Shown here: positions 1-5,578 of the stretch, piece by piece
Position numbering within the stretch: position 1 is the stretch's first letter
Layout: every line of letters begins with the position of its first letter
Assembly: GCA_017861095.1 (NCBI GenBank)
Contig: JAGFXI010000065.1
Span: 1-8,791 of the forward strand
DNA: 8,791 bases
Reading direction: 5' to 3'
Source of the DNA: Deltaproteobacteria bacterium
Lineage (GTDB): Bacteria > Desulfobacterota > Syntrophobacteria > BM002
Program-made: the position numbers and the translations under genes
The notes under the pieces: model-generated
Told to the model about the DNA's origin: nothing
Databases searched by the model: none
The model's input: the letters and a program-made list of their open reading frames with translations, nothing else

Positions 1-621
1 ATCGAGTTGCGGCGCCACGTAGGAGGCGATTTGCGGGCTCGCCGTCCCCTCGACGATCAGCTCCTCGCTCGGCGCGATGTCGACCGCCTCCCCGCTCGCG
101 GGGGTGCAGGTGGCCCGGCCGCCTCGCCGGGTGATGAACGAGGTGCGCTCGCCGTTCACAGTCACTCGGTAGTAGCCGGTGTGCTCGATGAGGAAGGCCG
201 CATTCGGCGTGTCCACCTCGAGGGTGCGCCCGGGCTCGAGGGTGCGCACGTCAAAGCCGGCGTAACCAGCGGTGACCTTGAATTGGAGAAAATCCGGCTC
301 CTGATTCTCCAAACCGACTTGGGTGTTCGCCCCGGCGCGTACGAAGGCGCGGGCGCCGATCTGGAACTCCAGGTTTCCCGGGGACCCGGTATAGAGCTGG
401 TCACCCGGGGCGAGCGGAGTGTTGACCTGGGCCTGGGTCCAGTCCTGGGCGCCGGGGCGCCAGAACGAGACTTGACCGTCCACGAAGCTCAACCGGGGCG
501 GGGTGCGGCCGATGGCTTCTTCCTGCGGCTCCGGTGTGTCAGCGCCCTGCGCAGCGGCCGGCGCTACACCCACCATCACGGCGAGAGCCAGTATGAGCCC
601 GATTATCCCAATGGTACGCAT
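1..621 (-). CDS. DUF6600 / FecR-like secreted protein (partial, C-terminus beyond window)
   Basis: The 207 visible codons run off the left edge without a stop. The protein starts with a signal peptide: MRT, then a hydrophobic core at about residues 4-20, with likely cleavage near APAAAQ (residue 25). From residue 41 it reads PPRLSFVDGQVSFWRPGAQD, followed by a LAPGDQLYTG segment (70-79), 'GNLEFQIGARAFVRAG' (82-97) and 'NQEPDFLQFKVTAGYAGFDV' (106-125). This is the pattern I associate with DUF6600 proteins, whose N-terminal part is a FecR-type beta domain and whose missing tail is usually Trp/Tyr/Gly rich. Location is inferred to be periplasm or cell surface; the molecular function is unknown. 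The start is fixed by an AAAGGAGG Shine-Dalgarno (complement of 630-637), 8 nt before the ATG. It follows the gene at 743-1069 on the same strand after a 121-nt gap, so they may share a transcript. A long plus-strand frame over the same bases is a shadow. Confidence 0.85.
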   Translation of the reverse strand, partial: MRTIGIIGLILALAVMVGVAPAAAQGADTPEPQEEAIGRTPPRLSFVDGQVSFWRPGAQDWTQAQVNTPLAPGDQLYTGSPGNLEFQIGARAFVRAGANTQVGLENQEPDFLQFKVTAGYAGFDVRTLEPGRTLEVDTPNAAFLIEHTGYYRVTVNGERTSFITRRGGRATCTPASGEAVDIAPSEELIVEGTASPQIASYVAPQLD

Positions 622-742
622 GACCAGATCCTCCTTTGGCTATCAATCTTCAGTCGGCTCAAGGGGCGAGGCCTTCCTTATCCCTCTGAGCTAGCCTCGT
701 TCCGTCTCCCCGAAGCCGAACCACCGCAGAGAGTCCGCCCGC

Positions 743-1069
743 TCAGGGCAGGTTCACCGACCACGAAAATGCCCAGCCAGGCTGTGAGACAGCACCGCTG
801 ATATAGCCCTCGCTGTACGCGGGCACGGGCACATAGACCGGCTGGGGGGCGGGCACGTAGTAATAGCGATGGACTACCTCACGATAGGGGTACCGATGGG
901 GGTATTCGCATCTCAAGTGTTTGTAAGCGTGCTTGTTCCAAGCGTGACCGGGTGGCGCCGCCCGCCAGGGGTAACCCGGGGTTTTCTGCCCATTGGCCCA
1001 GCATACGTTAGCCAGGGCGAAGACAAGAACCACTGCCACTATACCAACAAGGAAATTTCGCGCTCTCAT
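743..1069 (-). CDS. small secreted Tyr/Pro-rich protein of unknown function
   Basis: This encodes 108 residues. A signal peptide is clear: MRARN, a hydrophobic stretch at about 6-20, and probable cleavage after CWA (residue 25). The mature part is rich in Tyr, Pro and His, with PPGHAWNKHAYKHLRCEYPH, then REVVHRYYYVPAPQPVYVPV, and it ends in FSWSVNLP. I do not recognise a family. The composition suggests a periplasmic or envelope-associated protein without an enzymatic domain. One Cys (23) lies inside the signal region but no proper lipobox is visible; a second lies in the mature part. The frame stays open upstream to 1255, but the ATG at 1069 is chosen because a strong AAAAAAGGAGG ribosome site sits 7 nt upstream and the signal peptide begins there. 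It lies upstream of the DUF6600-like gene on the same strand and is divergent from the kinase gene. Confidence 0.7.
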   Translation of the reverse strand: MRARNFLVGIVAVVLVFALANVCWANGQKTPGYPWRAAPPGHAWNKHAYKHLRCEYPHRYPYREVVHRYYYVPAPQPVYVPVPAYSEGYISGAVSQPGWAFSWSVNLP

Positions 1070-1076
1070 ATGTCGG

Positions 1077-1087
1077 CCTCCTTTTTT
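1077..1087 (-). promoter_or_regulatory. strong ribosome binding site deciding the start at 1069
   Basis: On the minus strand this reads AAAAAAGGAGG, a near-perfect anti-16S match, with 7 nt between GGAGG and the ATG at 1069. It argues against the longer in-frame starts, whose 62 extra residues are basic, low in hydrophobics and unlike a protein terminus. Confidence 0.75.
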
Positions 1088-1233
1088 CGATCTTGCTGGG
1101 TTAGACGTCCCTTGAGCGGAAAGGTTTACCTCTTCCAGCTCGAGGCGATGCCGTGCTCCCGTCAGTACCCGCCTGGACCCATGCCCTTCTCCTTCTTCAG
1201 CACGTTGGAGACGCCCTTTCCGGCGTGGCGAAG

Positions 1234-1262
1234 TTGACAGCCATGGGTGCATCATCTAGCAT
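1234..1262 (+). promoter_or_regulatory. candidate sigma-70-type promoter for the kinase-regulator operon
   Basis: A perfect TTGACA -35 box (1234-1239) is followed by an exact 17-nt spacer and TAGCAT (1257-1262), which matches 4 of 6 bases of TATAAT. Transcription would begin near 1269, leaving a leader of about 145 nt before the ATG at 1415. A vegetative promoter is sensible for a two-component pair. This is pattern matching only. Confidence 0.5.
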
Positions 1263-1277
1263 GGATTCAAGACCATC

Positions 1278-1297
1278 CTCATGCTCCGTCGCATGAG
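1278..1297. repeat. perfect inverted repeat CTCATGC-N6-GCATGAG
   Basis: Seven-base perfect arms (1278-1284 and 1291-1297) surround the 6-nt loop TCCGTC. It lies about 9-28 nt after the predicted transcription start of the kinase operon, where it could act as a repressor operator or as a hairpin in the mRNA leader. No T-tract follows, so it is not a standard terminator. Confidence 0.45.
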
Positions 1298-1414
1298 CAA
1301 TCATCTTTGAGGCCCCGAGATTGGAGCCATCCATGGGTATCCTCAGGGCTCCGTACACCGGTACAGCGAGGGATGTGTGCGGGGCTCTTTGCGTTTCTGA
1401 TCGAGGGTGAGTTC

Positions 1415-3037
1415 ATGGACAGAAAGCTGACCTACGACGAGCTGGAGCAGCGCTTCAGGGAGCTAGAAAGGAAGGTGGCGGAATACGATACCTACGCCTT
1501 CATCAGGAATGTGAAGCTCAGGAAGGCGCTCATCCGGATGGATACCCTGTGGAAGCGGATCAAGACATCGAGGAGCTTTTACCGGGTTCTCAACGAGGCC
1601 AGGGAAACACTCCAGGAGAGCCGGGAGCAGTATCAGGCCATCGTCACCAGCATGATTGACAAGAGGCTGAGCTACGAGGAGCTGGAGGACCGGGTACGTG
1701 AGTTGGAAAATGAATTGGCCGACCAAGAGCTTGATCCTTCGGAAAGGTTCCTGCTCCTGAGGATGGCACGGCGGGGCCTCGGGAAGGTATTGAGACGCAA
1801 GTGGGCGATCCGGAACTTTTACGAGGTCCTGACGTCAGCACGAGAGGCCATGCTGGAAAGTGCCGAGAAGTATAGGGCCGTGCTGGCAAACCTCGAGGAC
1901 GGGTACTACGAAGTGGACCTCGCCGGCAACCTGACCTTCTTCAATCCCGCCATGTCGAAGTACCTGGGGTATGCCAAGGATGAGCTCATGGGCATGAACA
2001 ACCGCCAGTTCATGACCGTGGAGAGCGCCAAGGAGGCATATCGGGTCTTCAACGAGGTGTATAGGACCGGCAGACCGGCACAGGCGCGAGACTGGGAGGC
2101 GGTCGCCAAGGACGGCGCCACAATGCCTTGCGAGATCTCGGTCTCCCTCGTCCGCGATAGTAAGGGCCGTCCCATCGGGTTCCGGGGGATCGCGAGAGAC
2201 ATCACCGAGCGCAAGCGGGCGGAGGCGCAGGCGAGGATGCATCAAGAACAGCTCTTCCAGGCGAGCAAGATGGTCGCGCTGGGAACGCTGGTCTCAAGTG
2301 TCGCCCACGAGATCAACAACCCAAACAACTTCATCATGCTTAACACGCCGATCCTCCTCGAGGCCTGGGAGAATGCCAGGCCCATTCTAGAGGAATACTA
2401 CGGGAAGAACGGCGATTTCCTCGTCGGGGGTATGAACTACAGCCAGATGCGGGACAATATCCCCCTATTGTTTTCGGGAATACTGGACGGGTCGGCGCGG
2501 ATAAAGCAGATCGTCGATGATCTCAAACAGTTCGTTCGTCAGGATAGCCCGGATCTCACCCAGTCGATCGACATCAATGCCGTTCTCAAGTCTGCCCTTT
2601 CCCTCGTCTCCAACCTGATCACCAAATCGACGAACCATTTCCGCATCGACTACGGGGAAGGTCTCCCGTTGATAAGCGGTAACTTCCAGAGGCTCGAGCA
2701 GGTCATTATCAATCTCGTTCAGAATGCCTGTCAGGCCCTGCGCGATCCGCACCGGGGCATTTCCGTGCTCACCTGCTATCGTCAGGACAGCCGTACGATT
2801 CTCATTTCCATTCAGGATGAGGGGATCGGCATCCCGCCCGAGAGCCTGCCCCACATCACCGCCCCGTTCTTCACCACCAAGCAGGATAAGGGTGGCATCG
2901 GTCTTGGCCTGTCCATATCCTCCAGGATCGTCGAGGAGCACGGCGGCAAGATGACTTTCACCTCCGAGCCGGGTAGGGGAACGACGGTTGAAGTCATCCT
3001 GCCCGTCCACCGTCCGAAAACGGAGACAGCCCTATGA
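1415..3037 (+). CDS. soluble PAS-domain sensor histidine kinase with duplicated N-terminal coiled coil
   Basis: This 540-residue protein is predicted to autophosphorylate on His and pass the phosphate to the regulator at 3034. Residues 1-150 are charged, helical, and contain two copies of one ~73-residue segment. A PAS sensor domain spans about 151-268, from EKYRAVLANLEDGYYEVD to ARDITERKRAE. The H-box ASKMVALGTLVSSVAHEINN holds the phospho-acceptor His298. The ATPase domain has the N-box (N433, N437 in INLVQNACQ), the G1 box DEGIGIPPE (from D468), the PFFTTK F-box and the G2 box GGIGLGL (493-499). No membrane segment is visible, so sensing should be cytoplasmic; the signal is unknown. The ATG at 1415 is preferred over an in-frame start at 1247 because GAGGGTGAG lies just upstream and the extra 56 residues are not protein-like. 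The stop overlaps the next start as ATGA, implying translational coupling. Confidence 0.93.
   Translation: MDRKLTYDELEQRFRELERKVAEYDTYAFIRNVKLRKALIRMDTLWKRIKTSRSFYRVLNEARETLQESREQYQAIVTSMIDKRLSYEELEDRVRELENELADQELDPSERFLLLRMARRGLGKVLRRKWAIRNFYEVLTSAREAMLESAEKYRAVLANLEDGYYEVDLAGNLTFFNPAMSKYLGYAKDELMGMNNRQFMTVESAKEAYRVFNEVYRTGRPAQARDWEAVAKDGATMPCEISVSLVRDSKGRPIGFRGIARDITERKRAEAQARMHQEQLFQASKMVALGTLVSSVAHEINNPNNFIMLNTPILLEAWENARPILEEYYGKNGDFLVGGMNYSQMRDNIPLLFSGILDGSARIKQIVDDLKQFVRQDSPDLTQSIDINAVLKSALSLVSNLITKSTNHFRIDYGEGLPLISGNFQRLEQVIINLVQNACQALRDPHRGISVLTCYRQDSRTILISIQDEGIGIPPESLPHITAPFFTTKQDKGGIGLGLSISSRIVEEHGGKMTFTSEPGRGTTVEVILPVHRPKTETAL
1427..1885 (+). repeat. internal tandem duplication in the kinase N-terminus (period 240 nt / 80 residues)
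   Basis: Residues 5-77 (1427-1645) align without gaps to residues 85-157 (1667-1885). By hand count, 29 of 73 positions are identical. Matching blocks include LTYDELEQRFRELE with LSYEELEDRVRELE, and FYRVLNEARE with FYEVLTSARE. Each copy ends in a PAS-entry-like segment (EQYQAIVTSMID; EKYRAVLANLED), but only the second copy continues into a PAS domain. This suggests duplication of a leader-plus-PAS unit with loss of the first PAS. Confidence 0.8.
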
Positions 3038-4443
3038 TGTATCCCCGGTTTCCTATCTTGCTGGTGGATGACGAGCCGCAGGCGTTGACGAGTTTCGAGA
3101 TGGTGCTGCGATCGGCGAACATGAACCATATCCGCCGCTGCCAGGACGGCCGCGAGGTCATGCCGCTGCTCGCGACAGAGGAGATCGAGGTCATGCTCCT
3201 GGATCTCAGGATGCCCCATCTCTCCGGGGAGGAGGTGCTCGCCATGGTGAATGGCGAGTTCCCCGGCCTCCCCGTCATCGTGGTTACGGGCGCAAACGAC
3301 GTGGACACGGCGGTGCGGTGCATGAAGGCGGGCGCCTTCGACTACATGGTGAAGCCGGTGGAGAAGAGCCGCCTCATCGCCGGGGTGCGGCGGGCGGTGG
3401 AGCTCCAGGAGCTGCAGCGGGAAAATCGTCTCCTCAAGGCTCACGTGCTCTCAGACCGCCTTGAGCACCCGGAGGCCTTTGCCGAGATCGTTACCCGGAG
3501 TGACCGCATGCGCTCCGTGTTTCAGTACATCGAGGCTATAGCTGCGAGCCCCCAGCCGGTCTTGATCACCGGCGAGACCGGGGTGGGGAAGGAGCTCGTT
3601 GCCAGGGCGGTCCATGCCCTCAGCAACCGGAAGGGAGCCTTTTTGCCGGTGAACGTGGCGGGCCTGGACGACAACGTCTTCGCCGACACCCTCTTCGGGC
3701 ACCGGAAGGGCGCATTCACCGGGGCCGATCAGGCGCGGAGCGGCCTCGTGGAGCAGGCTGGCGGCGGAACCCTCTTTCTGGACGAGATCGGCGACCTCAG
3801 CGTCGCCTCCCAGGTGAAGCTCCTCCGGCTCCTTCAGGACGGCGAGTACTTCCCCCTCGGCTCGGATGTGGCCAAGCGCTCCGATGCCCGAGTTGTCGTG
3901 GCCACCAATCAGGAGCTGCGCACGCTCCAGGATCCGGGACGGTTCCGGAAGGACCTCTACTACCGGCTTCGTGCCCACCACATCCACATTCCCCCGCTCC
4001 GGGAGCGTCTCGAGGACCTCCCCCTTCTGGCGGAGCACTTTCTGGAGCAGGTGGCGCAGACCCTCGGGAAAAAGAAACCGGTGCCGCCCCAGGAACTCGC
4101 CGTGCTCCTGAGGACCTACCACTTCCCGGGGAACGTTCGGGAGCTCCAGGCGATGATCATGGATGCCGTGAGCGCCCACAAGTCCGGGATCCTCTCCCTC
4201 GACGTGTTCAAGGCCCATATCCAGGAGCAGCGGGGCATGGCTGAGCCGGGTGCGCGGCAGCCGGTTCAGGGAGACCACGGATTGCTCTCCTTCTCCGAGC
4301 AGCTTCCCACCCTAAAGCAGGCTGAAGACCTCCTCATCGGCGAGGCGATGCGGCGGGCGAATGGCAACCAGGCGATCGCCGCCTTGAGCCTCGGGATCAC
4401 ACGCCAGGCCCTGAACCGTCGCCTGAGACTTGCCGCGAAGTAG
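3034..4443 (+). CDS. NtrC-family sigma-54-dependent response regulator
   Basis: This 469-residue protein is a phosphorylation-controlled activator of sigma-54 RNA polymerase and the evident partner of the adjacent kinase. The receiver domain (about 7-125) has the acidic pair D12/D13, phospho-acceptor Asp57 (in MLLDLRMP), T85 and K107. The AAA+ domain has Walker A GETGVGKE (180-187), the sigma-54-contacting GAFTGA loop (226-231), Walker B LFLDEIGD (D250/E251), and the RFRKDLYYRL and FPGNVREL signatures. A C-terminal Fis-type helix-turn-helix covers about 443-466 (NGNQAIAALSLGITRQALNR). All key residues are intact and the length is typical. The start overlaps the kinase stop by 4 nt; GGAGA at 3022-3026 may serve as ribosome site, and the second Met (3037) is an alternative start. 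Targets cannot be read from the protein, but a sigma-54 promoter candidate lies about 525 bp downstream. Confidence 0.95.
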   Translation: MMYPRFPILLVDDEPQALTSFEMVLRSANMNHIRRCQDGREVMPLLATEEIEVMLLDLRMPHLSGEEVLAMVNGEFPGLPVIVVTGANDVDTAVRCMKAGAFDYMVKPVEKSRLIAGVRRAVELQELQRENRLLKAHVLSDRLEHPEAFAEIVTRSDRMRSVFQYIEAIAASPQPVLITGETGVGKELVARAVHALSNRKGAFLPVNVAGLDDNVFADTLFGHRKGAFTGADQARSGLVEQAGGGTLFLDEIGDLSVASQVKLLRLLQDGEYFPLGSDVAKRSDARVVVATNQELRTLQDPGRFRKDLYYRLRAHHIHIPPLRERLEDLPLLAEHFLEQVAQTLGKKKPVPPQELAVLLRTYHFPGNVRELQAMIMDAVSAHKSGILSLDVFKAHIQEQRGMAEPGARQPVQGDHGLLSFSEQLPTLKQAEDLLIGEAMRRANGNQAIAALSLGITRQALNRRLRLAAK

Positions 4444-4482
4444 GATTTAAAGTGAGGTATCTGTATCCTCCGCCCCCTTCCC

Positions 4483-4501
4483 CCCTCCCGCCCGGGGAGG
4501 G
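4483..4501 (+). terminator. GC hairpin after the regulator gene (possible terminator)
   Basis: CCCTCCC (4483-4489) pairs with GGGAGGG (4495-4501) around a 5-nt loop, 40 nt after the regulator stop. The following bases (AGGATTTCT) lack a real T-run, so intrinsic termination is doubtful. Confidence 0.35.
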
Positions 4502-4533
4502 AGGATTTCTAATGCTTACGGCCCCATAACGTT

Positions 4534-4556
4534 CCCTCTCCCTTGATGGGAGAGGG
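4534..4556. repeat. CCCTCTCCC-TTGAT-GGGAGAGGG palindromic interspersed-type repeat
   Basis: Perfect 9-bp arms surround a 5-nt loop, followed by TAAGGGTGAGGGTGATG. This motif is familiar as a short REP/MITE-like palindrome scattered between genes of many GC-rich bacteria, where its antisense is often mistranslated as 'LTLTLSHQGRG'. It may also act as a transcript-end hairpin for the regulator gene. Family membership is from memory. Confidence 0.55.
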
Positions 4557-4620
4557 TAAGGGTGAGGGTGATGAACACGCCAGATCTTAACGATTCGTCG
4601 TTGAACCAGGCGTGCGTCTT

Positions 4621-4637
4621 GTATTCATGATCGATAC
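4621..4637. promoter_or_regulatory. imperfect dyad GTAT-N2-AT-N-AT-N2-ATAC, possible regulator site
   Basis: The 17-nt sequence has symmetric outer GTAT/ATAC arms and inner AT steps, and sits about 330-350 bp upstream of the sigma-54 promoter candidate. NtrC-type activators bind such dyads upstream of their promoters, though usually nearer. I did not see a second good copy, so support is weak. Confidence 0.2.
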
Positions 4638-4950
4638 GAAAGTCAGACGCTCAATGGTGCCGTACCGAACCGGTGCAACATTTCTTGCGCGGTCAACCGG
4701 CCTTGCCGACATCCCGTCCCTTGATCCGCGCTGGACTTCCCGCGAGCTCCCCACTTAGGGTCAACCTCGGTTGCGCCCCTCCGCAACGCCATCTAGCCCC
4801 GGCGTCCGTGCCGCTCTCTACCGCTTCGAGGCCCTCGCCACCGCTCGCCCCCGCGAGGGCGATAAAGCTAACTAGCTAACCCGCCACGACAATACATCCT
4901 CATCTTTCCTGTTCTCTCCCTTCCCTCTCGATCTACTCCGCAGCCCGGGT

Positions 4951-4964
4951 CGCGGAAATCCGCG
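4951..4964. promoter_or_regulatory. dyad CGCGGA-AA-TCCGCG next to the sigma-54 promoter
   Basis: Six-base arms are perfectly symmetric around a central AA. The element ends 5 bp before the TGG of the -24 box. It could be an operator or activator site, or part of an upstream hairpin. No known regulator is assigned. Confidence 0.35.
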
Positions 4965-4968
4965 CCTG

Positions 4969-4984
4969 TGGAATACCCCTTGCT
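4969..4984 (+). promoter_or_regulatory. candidate sigma-54 (-24/-12) promoter of the HMGR-UbiA-PEP-synthase-like operon
   Basis: The sequence is TGGAATACCCCTTGCT. Against the consensus TGGCACG-N4-TTGCW it has the invariant GG (4970-4971), exactly 10 nt to the invariant GC (4982-4983), and a perfect TTGCT -12 element; the CACG part of the -24 element is poor. Transcription would start near 4995, just before the ribosome site at 5003-5010 and the ATG at 5015. The gene immediately upstream encodes a GAFTGA-containing sigma-54 activator, which strengthens the call. Confidence 0.55.
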
Positions 4985-5002
4985 CTTAGGAGTGGGCAAC
5001 GT

Positions 5003-5010
5003 GGGAGGTG
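5003..5010 (+). promoter_or_regulatory. ribosome binding site of the truncated HMG-CoA-reductase ORF
   Basis: GGGAGGTG with GGAGG at 5004-5008 lies 6 nt before the ATG at 5015. It supports 5015 as a genuine translation start even though the first 66 codons are not recognisable as HMG-CoA reductase. Confidence 0.6.
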
Positions 5011-5014
5011 GCCA

Positions 5015-5572
5015 ATGATGACATGGCAGCTAGAAATCCCGGAAAGCCGTCTCAAGGAGCCTCATCTCGGCTGTTCTGAGGACCCATCGATAGAGATCCC
5101 TTGTGACCATCTGCAAGACGTTCATGATCACGGCCGCGACTGGGGAGAAACGAGGACTCGGACCCTCCACCCGGAGCCGGGAACCGAAACCCTGCCGCGA
5201 CCCATCCCCAGGGGCGTCGACCTGGCGGCACTCTACCTCGCCTGTGGTCAGGACACGGCCTGCGTGGCCGAGTCGGCGACGGGGGTGAGCCGGTTCGAGG
5301 TAGCCGAAGAGGGCGATCTCTATGCCTCCGTCACCCTTCCCAATCTCATGGTGGGAACGGTGGGCGGTGGCACGGGGCTTCCGAGCCAGAAGGCGTGTCT
5401 GGACATTCTGGGACTTTCGGGGCCCGGGAAGGCGGCGGCCTTCGCCGAGGTCGCTGCCGGGCTCTGCCTGGCTGGTGAACTCTCCATCGCGGCCGCCGTC
5501 TGTGCCGGGGAGTTCACCCAGGCCCACGAGCGTTTGGCGCGGCAGAGGGCAGACTCTTGCCCCGCGAGGTGA
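5015..5572 (+). CDS. C-terminal fragment of HMG-CoA reductase (truncated; possible pseudogene)
   Basis: There are 185 residues, against roughly 400 or more for a whole HMG-CoA reductase catalytic unit, which makes mevalonate from HMG-CoA with NADPH or NADH. Homology begins abruptly at VDLAALYLACGQD (from residue 68). It continues through EEGDLYASVTLPNLMVGTV, GGGTGLPSQKACLDILG and CLAGELSIAAAVCAGEF to TQAHERLAR. The catalytic Asp of the GQD motif (D80) and the C-terminal His (H171) are kept. The upstream regions carrying the catalytic Glu, the Lys of the DKK motif and the ENVIG-type dimer/substrate segment are absent. Residues 1-66 look unrelated and may be out-of-frame or foreign. The start at 5015 has a good ribosome site and a sigma-54 promoter candidate upstream, and the stop is only 6 nt before the UbiA gene, so translation is plausible. 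Classical reductase activity is unlikely. It could be an internally deleted gene or a repurposed domain. Confidence 0.75.
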   Translation: MMTWQLEIPESRLKEPHLGCSEDPSIEIPCDHLQDVHDHGRDWGETRTRTLHPEPGTETLPRPIPRGVDLAALYLACGQDTACVAESATGVSRFEVAEEGDLYASVTLPNLMVGTVGGGTGLPSQKACLDILGLSGPGKAAAFAEVAAGLCLAGELSIAAAVCAGEFTQAHERLARQRADSCPAR

Positions 5573-5578
5573 GCACCC

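Larger units (their letters stand above)
1070..1414. other. divergent intergenic / leader region (345 nt)
   Basis: This lies between the minus-strand secreted-protein gene and the plus-strand kinase gene. It holds the minus-strand ribosome site, a plus-strand sigma-70-like promoter candidate (1234-1262) and a perfect inverted repeat (1278-1297). A second weaker pairing possibility is GGAGCC at 1323-1328 with GGCTCC at 1347-1352. The predicted leader of the kinase transcript is about 145 nt. Open frames crossing the region do not look coding. I found no convincing promoter for the minus-strand genes. Confidence 0.6.
4444..5014. other. intergenic region without recognisable gene (571 nt)
   Basis: This separates the regulator gene from the HMG-CoA-reductase-like ORF. 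It contains two GC-rich hairpins (4483-4501, 4534-4556), a 17-nt dyad (4621-4637), a short direct repeat AGCTAACT/AGCTAACC near 4864-4880, a dyad at 4951-4964 and a sigma-54 promoter candidate at 4969-4984. Small frames exist but none has a ribosome site and recognisable sequence. The length and content fit an upstream regulatory region for enhancer binding, possibly mixed with gene debris. Confidence 0.6.

Noticed and set aside
7..801. 264-codon plus-strand open frame over the left edge
   Set aside because: Arg/Ala/Gly/Pro-rich antisense shadow of the DUF6600-like gene; the minus strand has a signal peptide, a family pattern and a strong ribosome site.
1376..1396. Possible sigma-54 promoter near GGGGCTCTTTGCG upstream of the kinase
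   Set aside because: The TTGC is present but no GG lies at the required 10-nt spacing; the sigma-70-like site at 1234-1262 is a better candidate.
1247..1414. N-terminal extension of the histidine kinase to an ATG at 1247
   Set aside because: It would overlap the promoter candidate, has no ribosome site, and adds 56 residues of non-protein-like composition.
4654..4758. 34-codon plus-strand frame beginning MVPYRTGATFLAR
   Set aside because: No ribosome site, no recognised family and too short to support as a gene.
4673..4879. 68-codon plus-strand frame in the intergenic region
   Set aside because: Pro/Ala/Arg/Ser-rich composition typical of noncoding GC-rich sequence, no ribosome site.
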